Assembly: GCF_014636275.1 (NCBI RefSeq)
Contig: NZ_BMEB01000005.1
Coordinates: 62,001-126,000, forward strand
Origin: Cellulomonas carbonis
Lineage (GTDB): Bacteria > Actinomycetota > Actinomycetes > Actinomycetales > Cellulomonadaceae
DNA length: 64,000 nt
Direction: 5' to 3'
The notes under the pieces: model-generated
The model's input: the letters and a program-made list of their open reading frames with translations, nothing else
What the model was told of the DNA's origin: nothing
The model's database searches: none
Program-made: the position numbers and the translations under genes
Part shown: piece after piece, positions 25,096 to 33,910 of the stretch
Position numbering within the stretch: position 1 is the first letter of the stretch
Layout: each line of letters opens with the position of its first letter

Positions 25096-25869
25096 TCAGA
25101 AGAGCGGCCACGGGACCGCGGGCATCTGGCCGTGGTGCGCCGGGAACCGGCGGTCGCGCAGCAGCGCGTCGCACCGGGCCGCGAGCGCGGCGAGCTCGGC
25201 GTCGCTGATCAGCTCCCCGAGCCGGTCGCCGAGGTCGCCGTCCAGGCCCGCGCGCACCGCCTCGACGCCCGCGAGCTCGTCGTCGCGGAGCGGCTCGCCC
25301 ACCCACCCCCACAGCACCGTGCGCAGGCGCGGCTCGACGTGGAACGTGACGCCGTGGTCGACGCCGTACCGGTGACCGCCGGACCGAGGGAGGATGTGGC
25401 CGCCCTTGCGGTCCGCGTTGTTGACCACGACGTCGAACACCGCCATGCGGCGCAGCGCGGCCGAGTCCTCGTGGACGAGCACGACGGCGCGCCCCTGCTC
25501 GTCGCTGCCCTCGAGCGCCGTCCGCCAGCCCTGCGCGGGCACGTCCGAGCGAGCCACGAGGTCGACCGGGTCCTGCTCGGGGTCGGGCTCGTGCCACAGC
25601 TGCACCATCCCGGGACCGAGCGGCCCGTCGCGCAGCCACGTGCGCGGGACGACGTCCCAGCCGAGCGCCTCGGAGACGGCGTGGGCCGCGACCTCGCGAC
25701 GGGCGAGCGTCCCGTCGGGGAAGTCCCACAGCGGCCGCTCGCCGGCGACGGGCTTGTACACGACCGTGACGTCGCCGATCGCGCCGACGAAGGTCGCGTT
25801 GGACGCGACCGTGATGCGCCCGACGAGCTCGAGCGCGCCCGTGTCGAGGTCGACCTCGGGCACCGTCAC
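25096..25869 (-). CDS. SCO1664-family protein (kinase-like fold)
   Basis: A 257-residue protein of the SCO1664 family, distantly like phosphatidylinositol 3/4-kinases. Visible pieces are NATFVGAIGDVTVVYKPVAGERPLWDFP with a nucleotide-lysine candidate in VYKP, REVAAHAVSEALGW, and the catalytic-loop-like MAVFDVVVNNADRKGGH plus HRYGVDHGVTFH. The substrate is unknown. GTG 25869 overlaps the stop of the DUF3090 gene (GTGA). The trio phosphomutase-DUF3090-SCO1664 is a conserved actinobacterial cluster often next to the mycothiol gene mshC. Confidence 0.85.
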   Translation of the reverse strand: MTVPEVDLDTGALELVGRITVASNATFVGAIGDVTVVYKPVAGERPLWDFPDGTLARREVAAHAVSEALGWDVVPRTWLRDGPLGPGMVQLWHEPDPEQDPVDLVARSDVPAQGWRTALEGSDEQGRAVVLVHEDSAALRRMAVFDVVVNNADRKGGHILPRSGGHRYGVDHGVTFHVEPRLRTVLWGWVGEPLRDDELAGVEAVRAGLDGDLGDRLGELISDAELAALAARCDALLRDRRFPAHHGQMPAVPWPLF

Positions 25870-26426
25870 ACGTCGGGTGTCGCGCAGACGTGCCCGTCGG
25901 CGTCGACGGGCCCACCGCACAGCGGGCAGCGCGGGCGCCCCGCCGCGACGACCTTGCGCGTCCGCTCGACGAAGGCGCGTGCCGTGCCGACGGGGATCCG
26001 CACGACGAGCATCTCGCTCGGCTCGTCCGCGTCGTCGACGTCGGCCACGTCGAGCACCTCGTCGTCGTCATCGGGCAGCTGGAGCGGGAAGGCCTCGATG
26101 ACGACCTGAGACGTGCGCGGGTCCCAGCCCAGCCGCATCGTCCCCGTCCGGAACTGCTCCTCCACGGGCTGGTCGAGCGGGTCGTCGTCGACCAGCTCGG
26201 CCGGGGTCTCGGACGGTACGCTGATGCCGGTGCGCGCGTCGGACACCAGCTCGCCCAGCAGCTCGTCGACCTTCTCCGCGAGTGCCGCAGACTGCTCCTT
26301 CTCGAGCGCGATGCTGGTGGAGCGCTGGCCCGCGCGCACCTGCAGGTAGAACGTGCGCTCCCCCGGCCTGCCGACGGTGCCGACGACGACGCGGTCCGGC
26401 CAGTCGAACTCGTGGACGAGGGGCAT
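25866..26426 (-). CDS. DUF3090 family protein
   Basis: A 186-residue protein of DUF3090. It starts with VHEFDWPDRVVVGTVGRPGERTFYLQ and ends with a zinc-ribbon-like CPLCGGPVDADGHVC. Function is unknown; the family is restricted to actinobacteria and travels with its two neighbours here. It is coupled to the SCO1664-family gene by a 4-bp overlap. Confidence 0.88.
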   Translation of the reverse strand: MPLVHEFDWPDRVVVGTVGRPGERTFYLQVRAGQRSTSIALEKEQSAALAEKVDELLGELVSDARTGISVPSETPAELVDDDPLDQPVEEQFRTGTMRLGWDPRTSQVVIEAFPLQLPDDDDEVLDVADVDDADEPSEMLVVRIPVGTARAFVERTRKVVAAGRPRCPLCGGPVDADGHVCATPDV

Positions 26427-26435
26427 GTCGGCAGT

Positions 26436-27191
26436 CTAGGAGCGGATCCCGGCGGAGGCGCCTGCGTCCGTCCGGTCGGCGGGCACGGCGTCCGCCCCGT
26501 CGGCGACCTCGTGCCCCGCGCCGCCGCCCACGGGCGCGTCGGTGGCCGGGCCCGCCGAGGCGAGCCAGGACAGGTCGCCCGCCTCGGTGTTGGTGGCGAC
26601 CACATCGGGCCTCGCGGGCCCGTACCGGACGACGGAGACGGAGGCGGGCCCGACGCTCAGCCGCTGGAAGAGGTCGAGGTGCATGCCCAGCGCGTCGGCG
26701 AGGACCGCCTTGATCACGTCGCCGTGGCTGACGGCGACCCACACCGCGCGCGGGCCGTGCTCCGCCTCGACCGCCGCGTCGTGCCGGCGGACGGCCGCGA
26801 CCGCGCGCGCCTGCATCGCACCGAGGGACTCACCGCCGGGGAAGACCGCCGCGGAAGGTTGGTTCTGGACGACCGACCACAATGCCTCGCCGGCGAGGTC
26901 CGCGAGCGCCCGACCCTGCCACTCGCCGTAGTCGCACTCGGTCAGGGCGCGGTCGGTGGTCAGCGGCGGCGAGCCGGTCTGCCGCTCGAGGAGCGCGCGA
27001 GCGGTCTGGCGGCACCGCTCGAGCGGGCTCGACACCACGCCGACGAGCGGCACCGCTGCGATCCGCTCGGCGGCCCGCTCGGCCTGCCGACGTCCCACGT
27101 CGTCGAGCCGCACCCCGGCGGCACGGCCCGCGAGGACCCCTGCGGTGTTCGCTGACGTGCGCCCGTGCCGGACGAGGAGGACGGTGGCCAC
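26436..27191 (-). CDS. histidine phosphatase (MSMEG_4193-type phosphomutase)
   Basis: A 251-residue histidine-phosphatase superfamily member. The phosphohistidine motif is LVRHGRTSAN near the N-terminus, with the second histidine in VAVSHGDVIKA. The C-terminal 45 residues are Ala/Gly/Asp-rich and probably disordered. The actinobacterial subgroup next to DUF3090 is annotated as putative phosphomutase of unknown substrate. GTG 27191 gives the canonical ATVLLVRHG start. It heads the three-gene cluster. Confidence 0.88.
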   Translation of the reverse strand: MATVLLVRHGRTSANTAGVLAGRAAGVRLDDVGRRQAERAAERIAAVPLVGVVSSPLERCRQTARALLERQTGSPPLTTDRALTECDYGEWQGRALADLAGEALWSVVQNQPSAAVFPGGESLGAMQARAVAAVRRHDAAVEAEHGPRAVWVAVSHGDVIKAVLADALGMHLDLFQRLSVGPASVSVVRYGPARPDVVATNTEAGDLSWLASAGPATDAPVGGGAGHEVADGADAVPADRTDAGASAGIRS

Positions 27192-27322
27192 CCCCGGAGC
27201 CTAGGCACCGCGCCGCCCGGGCGCCGTCGGCGCCGCGCGGTCCGCCGGGCAGCCCCCTTGTCAGCGGCGGGCGGCTCCGGGAGCATCGCTCGAGAGGCGT
27301 ACCCGCGACGGAGGGGGCCGAC

Positions 27323-27955
27323 GTGATCGTGCAGAGCGTGATCCGTGGGGTCGGCGGCCTGCGCCGCGACGCGGTCCAGGACGACGTCGCGGAGATCATG
27401 ACGCGTACCGGGCTCGTCTGCGCGGCGCTGCGGACGGGTCGCGTCGCGAGCCCGGGCGACGCCGAGGACCTCCTGGGGCCGACGGCGCTCGACGACCACC
27501 GGCACCGCCACCACCTCATGGCCGACGAGTCGCCGTACATCTCGATGACGGCGGGGACCTACGTCGAGCGGCGCCGCCGGAACCGCGCGGCGTACGCGTT
27601 CGACACCGCGCTGGCGTTCGCGACGCACGGCCACCAGCGACCCGGCTGGGTGTTCTACGGCTACGTCTTCCTGCTCGGCCGGGCGGCCGGCCTGCACGCC
27701 GAGTTCGGCGAGGAGGTGCGTGACGTCCACCAGCACCCCGCGTGGTCGCGGTTCCGGGCCGAGGGCGAGGTGGCCGTGCCCGTCCGTGTCCCGCCGCGGC
27801 GCCTGCAACGGGCCGAGCTCTACACCCCCGAGGACGTCCGGGCCGCGCTCCGTGCGGGCGTGTGGCCGCCGGACCCCGCCGACGTCGAGGACAACGAGGC
27901 CTCTGGTCGCTACTGCGCACCGGAGCAGCTCCTCGGCGCGAGGGGCGTGGTCTAG
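27323..27955 (+). CDS. hypothetical protein with ADP-ribosyltransferase-like features
   Basis: A 210-residue protein without signal peptide. I do not recognise it as a named family. It carries, in the order expected of R-S-E ADP-ribosyltransferase folds, an Arg-containing early segment (LVCAALRTGRVASP), a strand with an S-x-T motif (SPYISMTAG), a YAFDTALAFA-type helix, a GWVFYGYVFLL strand and an E-x-E motif (RAEGEVAVPVRVP). The match is by eye and needs structure prediction. GAGGGGG precedes GTG 27323. The next gene starts at the very next base, so they form a pair. Confidence 0.5.
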   Translation: MIVQSVIRGVGGLRRDAVQDDVAEIMTRTGLVCAALRTGRVASPGDAEDLLGPTALDDHRHRHHLMADESPYISMTAGTYVERRRRNRAAYAFDTALAFATHGHQRPGWVFYGYVFLLGRAAGLHAEFGEEVRDVHQHPAWSRFRAEGEVAVPVRVPPRRLQRAELYTPEDVRAALRAGVWPPDPADVEDNEASGRYCAPEQLLGARGVV

Positions 27956-28726
27956 GTGCCCGTCCTCGACGCCGCGGTCGCCGGGCTCGGCCTGCAGGTG
28001 CCCGTGGTCGAGGACACCGCGTGGGCCATGGTGACCGCCGCGGAGCAGGCCATGCACGAGCACCACCCGGGACGCGGGGAGGTCGCCGACTACGTCGCGG
28101 CGCACGCGCTGCGCGGTCTCGGGCTGCTCGCACTCGTCGACCAGGAGGCGGCCGCCGACGTCGCGCGGCGGGCGGCGCGCTGGCTCGCCCACGCCAAGCA
28201 CCCGGGATGGCCGCTCGCGCTCGCCGTGCTCGACCACCGCACGCTCAGGGACGTCCTCGAGGGCGAGGACGACCTGCTCCGCATCCCGCTCGACACCCAC
28301 GGGTACCCAGGCGACCTGCTGCGCCTCGCGGCCGTGGCGGTCGACGACGACCTCGGCCCGGACGACGCCGTCGACCCGGCGTACGGCCGCCCCGGCCTGA
28401 GCCCGTTCGGGATCGACCTGAGGCTGCTCCACGCGACCGTGCGGGGCGGCAACACGACCGAGTTCGGGTACATCAGCGAGCCGTCCGCCCCGGCCGTCCT
28501 CGGGGTGCTCCTGGGCTCGGTCCAGGACGCCCTCGACCGGGCCCGCCGCGACGAGGAGTCGTGGTCGATCGGCCTCGGGCACGTCGCGGCGACCGACCCC
28601 GAGATCCTCCTCACGCTGCACGCGGTGCGCAGGTCGCCGGCCTCGTTCGGCATCGGGCACGACGCGCACCGCCGACCCCAGGTGCAGGCGGCGCTCGCCG
28701 TGGTCGACGCGGTCGACCCGTGGTGA
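27956..28726 (+). CDS. hypothetical protein paired with ART-like gene
   Basis: A 256-residue protein that I do not recognise. It is mostly helical and Ala/Leu-rich with an acidic bias, no membrane segment and no signal peptide. Noticeable segments are GNTTEFGYISEPSAPAVLG and a C-terminal HDAHRRPQVQAALAVVDAV. The GTG directly follows the TAG of the upstream gene, so translation is coupled. If the first gene is a toxin-like ART, this one could be its neutralising or regulatory partner; that is a guess from layout. Confidence 0.6.
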   Translation: MPVLDAAVAGLGLQVPVVEDTAWAMVTAAEQAMHEHHPGRGEVADYVAAHALRGLGLLALVDQEAAADVARRAARWLAHAKHPGWPLALAVLDHRTLRDVLEGEDDLLRIPLDTHGYPGDLLRLAAVAVDDDLGPDDAVDPAYGRPGLSPFGIDLRLLHATVRGGNTTEFGYISEPSAPAVLGVLLGSVQDALDRARRDEESWSIGLGHVAATDPEILLTLHAVRRSPASFGIGHDAHRRPQVQAALAVVDAVDPW

Positions 28727-28739
28727 GCCACGCCCTGCC

Positions 28740-28924
28740 ACGGCGACCTCCTGCGCTCACCGACGGGGCCGGCCCTCGTCGTCGCGGTCGGCCTCGTCGT
28801 GCTCGTGATGGGTGTCCACCACGTGCGCAAGGGGTGGCGGCAGCTGCTCGTGACGCTCGTCGGGCTCGGGTTCGCGGCCTACGCCGTCTACGCCTGTGCC
28901 CGAGCCCGCTACGCGTGGTGCTGA
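28740..28924 (+). pseudogene. DUF1206 gene remnant with internal deletion
   Basis: The frame ending at TGA 28922-28924 reads GDLLRSPTGPALVVAVGLVV and VMGVHHVRKGWRQ, typical of one internal DUF1206 membrane repeat, fused straight to LLVTLVGLGFAAYAVYACA and RARYAW, typical of the protein's last helix. Everything between and before is missing. No start codon with a ribosome site is visible. The full family is about 270 residues with six helices. Confidence 0.7.
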
Positions 28925-29674
28925 GCGCCCGGCACGACCCGCGTCGGCGGCACGCGCGTCGTCGTCCGCCTCGCCGCCCTCGTCGTCACCGGCACGACGC
29001 AGCCACCGCCAGGCGAGCCACGCGCACACGGTCCCGTTGACGAGCCCGGCCGTGACGTCGGTCAGGTGGTGCATGCCGCGGTAGAGCCGTGAGAAGCCGA
29101 CCAGGAGCGGGAGGACGAGGAACAGCACGGTGAGCGCCCGGCGCAGGCCGGTGTGCCGGATGCGCTGGGCCAGCAGCGCGCTGACGAGGTAGAACGCGGT
29201 CGACGCGCCCGTGTGGCCGCTCGGGAACCCGGACGTCGGCGGCGAGATGTCGAGGTGCTCGACGTCGGGGCGGCTCCTGCCGATGAGGAACGAGGCGCTC
29301 GTGAACACCGCCGACTGCACGCTCAGGGCGATCGCCGGCACGACCGCGAACCACCACTGCCTCGTCCGCCACAGCAGGAACGCCACGACGACGACGCACG
29401 TGTAGATGAGGACGTGCGTCCCGCCGATGTTGGAGACGATCTGCGTGGGCACCTGGAGCTCGGGGATGCGCTCCTCGGCGAGCTCCTCGTTGACCACCAC
29501 CTCCGCCGGGAGGCTCTGCAACGGTCCGACGATCGTGAGGCCCACCGCGATGTTCGCGAGCCACAACCACGCCGCGGGCACCAGCGCCCGCCGGCCCAGG
29601 TCGCGTCGCACCCAGTCGTCCCCCGGCGGCGACGCGTCCTCGTCCCAGCGCCGCACGAACCTCGCGAACCTCAT
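28757..29674 (-). CDS. PAP2-family phosphatase, membrane, with odd C-terminus
   Basis: A 305-residue membrane phosphatase of the PAP2 family. The three catalytic motifs are GRSRPDVE, FPSGHTGAST and SRLYRGMHHLTDVTAG, set among about six helices. Such enzymes remove phosphate from lipid phosphates such as undecaprenyl or phosphatidate. After the last helix (about residue 225) comes an acidic, Gly/Arg/Asp-rich tail of 80 residues. Most of this tail is read antisense through the DUF1206 remnant, so it may be a run-on created by that deletion. The ATG overlaps the upstream PAP2 stop. Confidence 0.85.
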   Translation of the reverse strand: MRFARFVRRWDEDASPPGDDWVRRDLGRRALVPAAWLWLANIAVGLTIVGPLQSLPAEVVVNEELAEERIPELQVPTQIVSNIGGTHVLIYTCVVVVAFLLWRTRQWWFAVVPAIALSVQSAVFTSASFLIGRSRPDVEHLDISPPTSGFPSGHTGASTAFYLVSALLAQRIRHTGLRRALTVLFLVLPLLVGFSRLYRGMHHLTDVTAGLVNGTVCAWLAWRWLRRAGDDEGGEADDDARAADAGRAGRSAPRVAGSGTGVDGVGREPEPDERHEQLPPPLAHVVDTHHEHDEADRDDEGRPRR

Positions 29675-30402
29675 GACCGCCCCTCCGCCGCGGTGGTGCG
29701 CTCGCGCGCCGTGCGGCCGGCCGCCACGAACCCGTGGTGCGCGGCCGCGACGAGCGCGACGCCGAACGCCGTGCCGGCGACCGCGTCGGACGGGTAGTGG
29801 ACGCCGAGCAGGACGCGGTCGGCGGCGGTCAGGAGGACGAGCACGGCCCCCGTGGTCACCGCGAGCGCGCGCCCCCGCGGGCCGAGCATCGGCCAGAGCA
29901 GGACGACGACCGCGCACGCCGCCGTCGTCGTGTTCGCGACGTGGCCGGACGGGAACGAGTACCCCGGCGCGAGCTCGACGGCCTCCTCGACCACGGGCCG
30001 TGCCCGACGGACGAGGTACTTGATCCCGAGCGCGAGACCCCACCCGACCATGACGGTCGAGAACGCCCAGAGCGCGCGGTCACGCAGCCCGTGCCGACGC
30101 CACACCCACACGCAGAGCCCCGCGACGACGCTGTTGACCCACACCGCCTGGAACGCCGCCTGCCAGCCGACGAGCACCGTGCGCAGCGCCGGCTCCGAGC
30201 GCGTCAGGTCGGTCGCCGCCCGGATGACGTCCTCGTCGACGCGGACGACGGGGCCACCCTCGGCACGCACGAGCATCGCGAGCACGGCGACGGGGACGGC
30301 GAACGCGACCGCGAGGACGTCGGCACGCAGCAGCCGCGTCCACGGGACGGGCCCCGGCCAGCCCGTGGGTCTGCGCCAGGAGCGCGATCGCTGCGCCGTC
30401 AT
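29671..30402 (-). CDS. PAP2-family phosphatase, membrane
   Basis: A 243-residue PAP2 phosphatase. Motifs are KYLVRRARPVVEE, FPSGHVANTT and DRVLLGVHYPSDAVAG, with about six hydrophobic helices. It is translationally coupled (ATGA) to a second PAP2 gene, giving a two-phosphatase operon. The pair could act on different lipid phosphates; substrate specificity is not readable. Confidence 0.88.
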   Translation of the reverse strand: MTAQRSRSWRRPTGWPGPVPWTRLLRADVLAVAFAVPVAVLAMLVRAEGGPVVRVDEDVIRAATDLTRSEPALRTVLVGWQAAFQAVWVNSVVAGLCVWVWRRHGLRDRALWAFSTVMVGWGLALGIKYLVRRARPVVEEAVELAPGYSFPSGHVANTTTAACAVVVLLWPMLGPRGRALAVTTGAVLVLLTAADRVLLGVHYPSDAVAGTAFGVALVAAAHHGFVAAGRTARERTTAAEGRS

Positions 30403-30506
30403 GCGTGCACAGTAGGAGCGGCCCTCGCAGCACGCCTGCGGGGACGGGGTGAAGTCGGTGCCGACGCCGTGCCTCCGCGGCCCTCGTCGTCGGCGGTCCC
30501 CCGGAC

Positions 30507-31196
30507 CTACGGTGTGCCGGTCGTCCCGTCCTCGAGCAGGTCGACGTCGACGCCGACGACGGCGCGGACGACGGCCTCGATCGCGAACGCGGAGGTCCGG
30601 CCGAGGTCGACGGCGTCCGGCGCGAGCAGCCACTGCACCTGCAACCCGTCCATGACGGCGAGGACGGCGGCCGCACCGGCGTCGACCGTCGCGGGCTCCT
30701 CGACACCGTGCTCGGCGCACACCACCCGGAACGCCTGGGCGAGCTCGCGGCGGAGCGTCTCGTAGCGCTCGTGGAAGTACTGCCGTCCGGGGTGGCCCTC
30801 GGTGGTCGCCTCGGCGGACAGGACGGTGAAGCCCTGGACGATCCCGGCCCGCTGAGCGTTGCGGAAGGCCGTGCGCACGAGGTGGCGGAACAGCCCCATG
30901 CCGTCCGGGATGTGCTGCCCCTCGAGCTGCGCGACGTCGGTCTGGTCCCGGTGGGCGAGCACCTCGAGCAGCAGCTGGTGCTTGGAGCCGAAGTGGTGGA
31001 GCACGCCGGCGTGGGTCATGCCGACCAGGTCGGCGATCTCCTGGAGGCTGCCGCTCGCGTAGCCGCGCTTGCCGAAGACCTCGACGGCGGCGTCGAGGAT
31101 CTCCCGGCGCCGCGCCAGGGTCGCGGGCCGCGACTCGACCGGGCGCCGTGCCACGTCGGTACTCCCCTCGGCAGGACCGACGTCACGGATGAGCAT
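30507..31196 (-). CDS. TetR-family regulator of the divergent sugar operon
   Basis: A 229-residue TetR regulator. The helix-turn-helix is at residues about 30-75 (REILDAAVEVFGKRGYASGS, then HAGVLHHFGSKHQLL). The ligand domain is of normal length. It is divergent from the substrate-binding protein of the oligosaccharide/peptide ABC operon. A perfect dyad overlies the likely promoter between them, so it probably represses that operon until a saccharide-derived ligand appears. ATG at 31196 is used; an internal GTG before ARRPVESR is possible. Confidence 0.87.
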   Translation of the reverse strand: MLIRDVGPAEGSTDVARRPVESRPATLARRREILDAAVEVFGKRGYASGSLQEIADLVGMTHAGVLHHFGSKHQLLLEVLAHRDQTDVAQLEGQHIPDGMGLFRHLVRTAFRNAQRAGIVQGFTVLSAEATTEGHPGRQYFHERYETLRRELAQAFRVVCAEHGVEEPATVDAGAAAVLAVMDGLQVQWLLAPDAVDLGRTSAFAIEAVVRAVVGVDVDLLEDGTTGTP

Positions 31197-31224
31197 CAGT
31201 CGAACGGCACCAGCGTATCGGCCG

Positions 31225-31253
31225 TTTACAACTTACTGACTTGTAGGTAAGTT
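31225..31253 (+). promoter_or_regulatory. promoter overlapped by TetR-type operator
   Basis: TTTACA (31225-31230) and TAAGTT (31248-31253), spaced 17 bp, form a plausible sigma-70-type promoter for the ABC/GH3 operon. The same stretch is a perfect inverted repeat AACTTAC-N10-GTAAGTT (31230-31253). An operator lying between and over the -35/-10 boxes fits direct repression by the divergent TetR protein. Confidence 0.65.
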
Positions 31254-31329
31254 CGCGCCGCACCCTCGACGTGGAGAGCGCCCAGCAGGGTCGCCGCCGC
31301 GCCGCACCCCGCACCTCGAAGGAGAAGCA

Positions 31330-32997
31330 ATGAAGCTACGGAGCTCCCTCGTCACCCTGAGCGTCGCGTCGGCACTCGTGCTCACCGCGTGCTCGTCGGG
31401 CCAGAGCGGCTCGTCGGAGACGGACGGCCCGGCTCAGCCGGGCGCCGCGCTGACGATCGCCAAGCCGGACGGCGCCATCACCACCGAGTCGCACAACCCG
31501 TACCTCGGGGACTCGTCGGCGTCGAAGTACGGCTACGCGAAGGTGATCTTCGAGCCGCTCGCGCTCGTCAACCCCACCGGGGACCTCGGCACCACGCCGT
31601 GGCTCGCCGAGTCGGTCGAGTGGAACGACGACTACACCGAGCTCACGGTCGTGCCGCGCAGCGGCGTGACGTGGAGCGACGGCACCGAGTTCACGGGCGA
31701 CGACATCGTCTTCACCTTCGACCAGTACCTGAACGGAACGCTCACCGACACGTCGGGGCTCAAGTACGAGGGCGCGACGGTCGACGGCGACGCGATCACC
31801 CTGCGGTTCGCCGAGTCGAAGTACACGGCCCAGGCGCGCGTGCTGCACACGCCGATCGTCCCCAAGCACATCTGGGAGACCATCGCCGACCCGAACACCG
31901 ACCCGCTCACGGGCGACGGCCTCGCCGTCGGCACCGGCCCGTACGTGCTCGACTCGTGGTCCACCGAGTCGGTCACGCTCACCGCGAACCCCGACTACTG
32001 GGGCGGCGACCTGGCCGTGCCGGAGCTGCACTACGTCTCCTACGGCGACAACGCCGCGCTCACCACCGCGCTCGTCTCCGGCGAGGCCGACTGGGCGCAG
32101 GCGTTCATCCCCCAGATCGAGGCGAGCTACCTGTCCGCGGACGAGGACAACCACTTCCTCGTCTCCCCCACGGCGGGCGCCGGCACGCTGTTCATGAACC
32201 TCCAGACCAAGCCGTTCGACGACGTGGCGCTGCGCCAGGCCCTCGCCTGGACGATCGACCGCCAGGCCTACGTCGACATCGCCCGCGAGGGTGCCAGCGA
32301 GGCGATCTGGAACGTCACCGGGCTGAGCAGCGTCCTCGAGGGCGAGATCGTCCCCGAGTACCGGGGCGAGGAGTACTCGGTCGACGTCGACAAGGCGCGC
32401 CAGATCCTCACCGACGCCGGCTACACCTGGCAGGACGAGGCTCTCGTCGACCCCGACGGCGAGCGGGTCTCGTTCTCGATCTCGGTGCCCGCCGGGTGGA
32501 GCGACTGGAACACGGAGCAGGCGCTGATCGCCGAGGAGCTCGACGAGGCGCTCGGCATCGAGGTCGTCGTCGACCAGCCGGACTGGGGCGGCTGGGACGC
32601 CGCCCGCCAGGAGGGCACCTTCCAGGCGATCATCCACTGGCTCGAGGACACGGGGAACGCGTACGGCCTCTACACCTCGACGATGGACCCGAAGTGGGTC
32701 GTCGACGGCCGCGCGCAGTTCAACTTCGGCCGCTTCGAGGACCCCGCCGTCACCGAGGCGCTGAACACCTACGCCACCGCCTCCTCCGACGAGGACCGCG
32801 CGGCCGCCTCCGCCGTGCTGCAGGAGGCGTTTGCCGAGCAGGTGCCCGCCATCCCGCTCGGCGCCCACCCGCTGCTCGGCGAGTACAACACGCGTAACTA
32901 CGTCGGCTGGCCGACCGAGGACGACCAGTACGCCTCCGCCGACCCGACGCAGCCGGGGATCGTCCAGGTCCTGACGAACCTCGAGCCCGCCGAGTAG
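31330..32997 (+). CDS. ABC transporter substrate-binding lipoprotein, family 5
   Basis: A 555-residue family 5 (peptide/nickel/oligosaccharide) solute-binding protein. The signal peptide ends with lipobox LTACS. Family landmarks are YGYAKVIFEPLALVNP, LAESVEWNDDYTELTV, WSDGTEFTGDDIVFTF and AYTIDR-like LAWTIDRQAYVDIA. In actinobacteria and thermophiles this class often binds cello- or xylo-oligosaccharides, and the GH3 enzyme at the operon end supports a saccharide ligand. A GAAGGAG ribosome site precedes the ATG. Confidence 0.9.
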   Translation: MKLRSSLVTLSVASALVLTACSSGQSGSSETDGPAQPGAALTIAKPDGAITTESHNPYLGDSSASKYGYAKVIFEPLALVNPTGDLGTTPWLAESVEWNDDYTELTVVPRSGVTWSDGTEFTGDDIVFTFDQYLNGTLTDTSGLKYEGATVDGDAITLRFAESKYTAQARVLHTPIVPKHIWETIADPNTDPLTGDGLAVGTGPYVLDSWSTESVTLTANPDYWGGDLAVPELHYVSYGDNAALTTALVSGEADWAQAFIPQIEASYLSADEDNHFLVSPTAGAGTLFMNLQTKPFDDVALRQALAWTIDRQAYVDIAREGASEAIWNVTGLSSVLEGEIVPEYRGEEYSVDVDKARQILTDAGYTWQDEALVDPDGERVSFSISVPAGWSDWNTEQALIAEELDEALGIEVVVDQPDWGGWDAARQEGTFQAIIHWLEDTGNAYGLYTSTMDPKWVVDGRAQFNFGRFEDPAVTEALNTYATASSDEDRAAASAVLQEAFAEQVPAIPLGAHPLLGEYNTRNYVGWPTEDDQYASADPTQPGIVQVLTNLEPAE

Positions 32998-33085
32998 TCC
33001 GGCCCACCCGCGGGGCGGGTGCCCGCGCGCACCCGCCCCGCCGTGGCCGACGACGACGACGACCCACGAAAGCGAGCCCGCACCG

Positions 33086-33910
33086 ATGCGCGACCCGTTG
33101 CTGACCGTCCGCGACTTCTCGGTCGCCTACGACGTCGACCCACCCGTCCAGGCGGTCAAGGACGTCACCCTCGAGCTGCGTCGCGGCGAGATCCTCGGGC
33201 TCGCCGGGGAGAGCGGCTGCGGCAAGACCACGCTCGCCTACGGCCTGCAGAGGCTGCTCAAGGCGCCCGCGGTGATCACGAGCGGCTCGGTCGTCTTCCA
33301 CGACGCCTCGGGCGAGGACGTCGACATCGACCGCCTCGACGCCGAGCAGATGCGCCGGTTCCGCTGGGACAAGATCTCGATGGTCTTCCAGGGCGCCATG
33401 AACGCGCTCAACCCGGTCGCGACCATCGGGTCGCAGCTCGAGGACGTCTTCGAGGTCCACCGCCCCTCGATGTCGCGCGCCCAGCGCCGCGAGGCCGTCG
33501 CCGAGCTGCTGGAGATCGTCAGGGTCGGCGCGCAGCGCCGGCGCTCGTTCCCGCACGAGCTCTCGGGTGGCACGCGTCAGCGGGTCATGATCGCGATGGC
33601 GCTCGCCCTGCGCCCGCAGCTCATGGTGATGGACGAGCCCACGACCGCGCTCGACGTCCTGGTCCAGCGCGAGATCCTCCGGCAGATCTCCGAGCTGCGC
33701 CACGAGTTCGGCTTCACCGTCCTGTTCATCACGCACGACCTCCCGCTGCTGCTGGAGATCAGCGACCGCATCGCGATCATGCGCGCGGGCGAGGTCGTCG
33801 AGCTCGACACCGCCGAGCGCATCTGGTCGTCCCCCAGGGACGAGTACACGAGGACGCTGCTGTCGTCCTTCCCCCGGCTGACCGGAGAGAGAGGAGTGGT
33901 CCTGCGATGA
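33086..33910 (+). CDS. ABC transporter ATP-binding protein (DppD-like)
   Basis: A 274-residue ATPase of the oligopeptide/oligosaccharide importer. Walker A is GESGCGKTT, the signature is LSGGTRQR (a T in place of the usual Q) and Walker B is LMVMDEPTTALD. It works with the ATPase encoded next, whose ATG overlaps its stop. In this system the two ATPases form a heterodimer. Confidence 0.9.
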   Translation: MRDPLLTVRDFSVAYDVDPPVQAVKDVTLELRRGEILGLAGESGCGKTTLAYGLQRLLKAPAVITSGSVVFHDASGEDVDIDRLDAEQMRRFRWDKISMVFQGAMNALNPVATIGSQLEDVFEVHRPSMSRAQRREAVAELLEIVRVGAQRRRSFPHELSGGTRQRVMIAMALALRPQLMVMDEPTTALDVLVQREILRQISELRHEFGFTVLFITHDLPLLLEISDRIAIMRAGEVVELDTAERIWSSPRDEYTRTLLSSFPRLTGERGVVLR

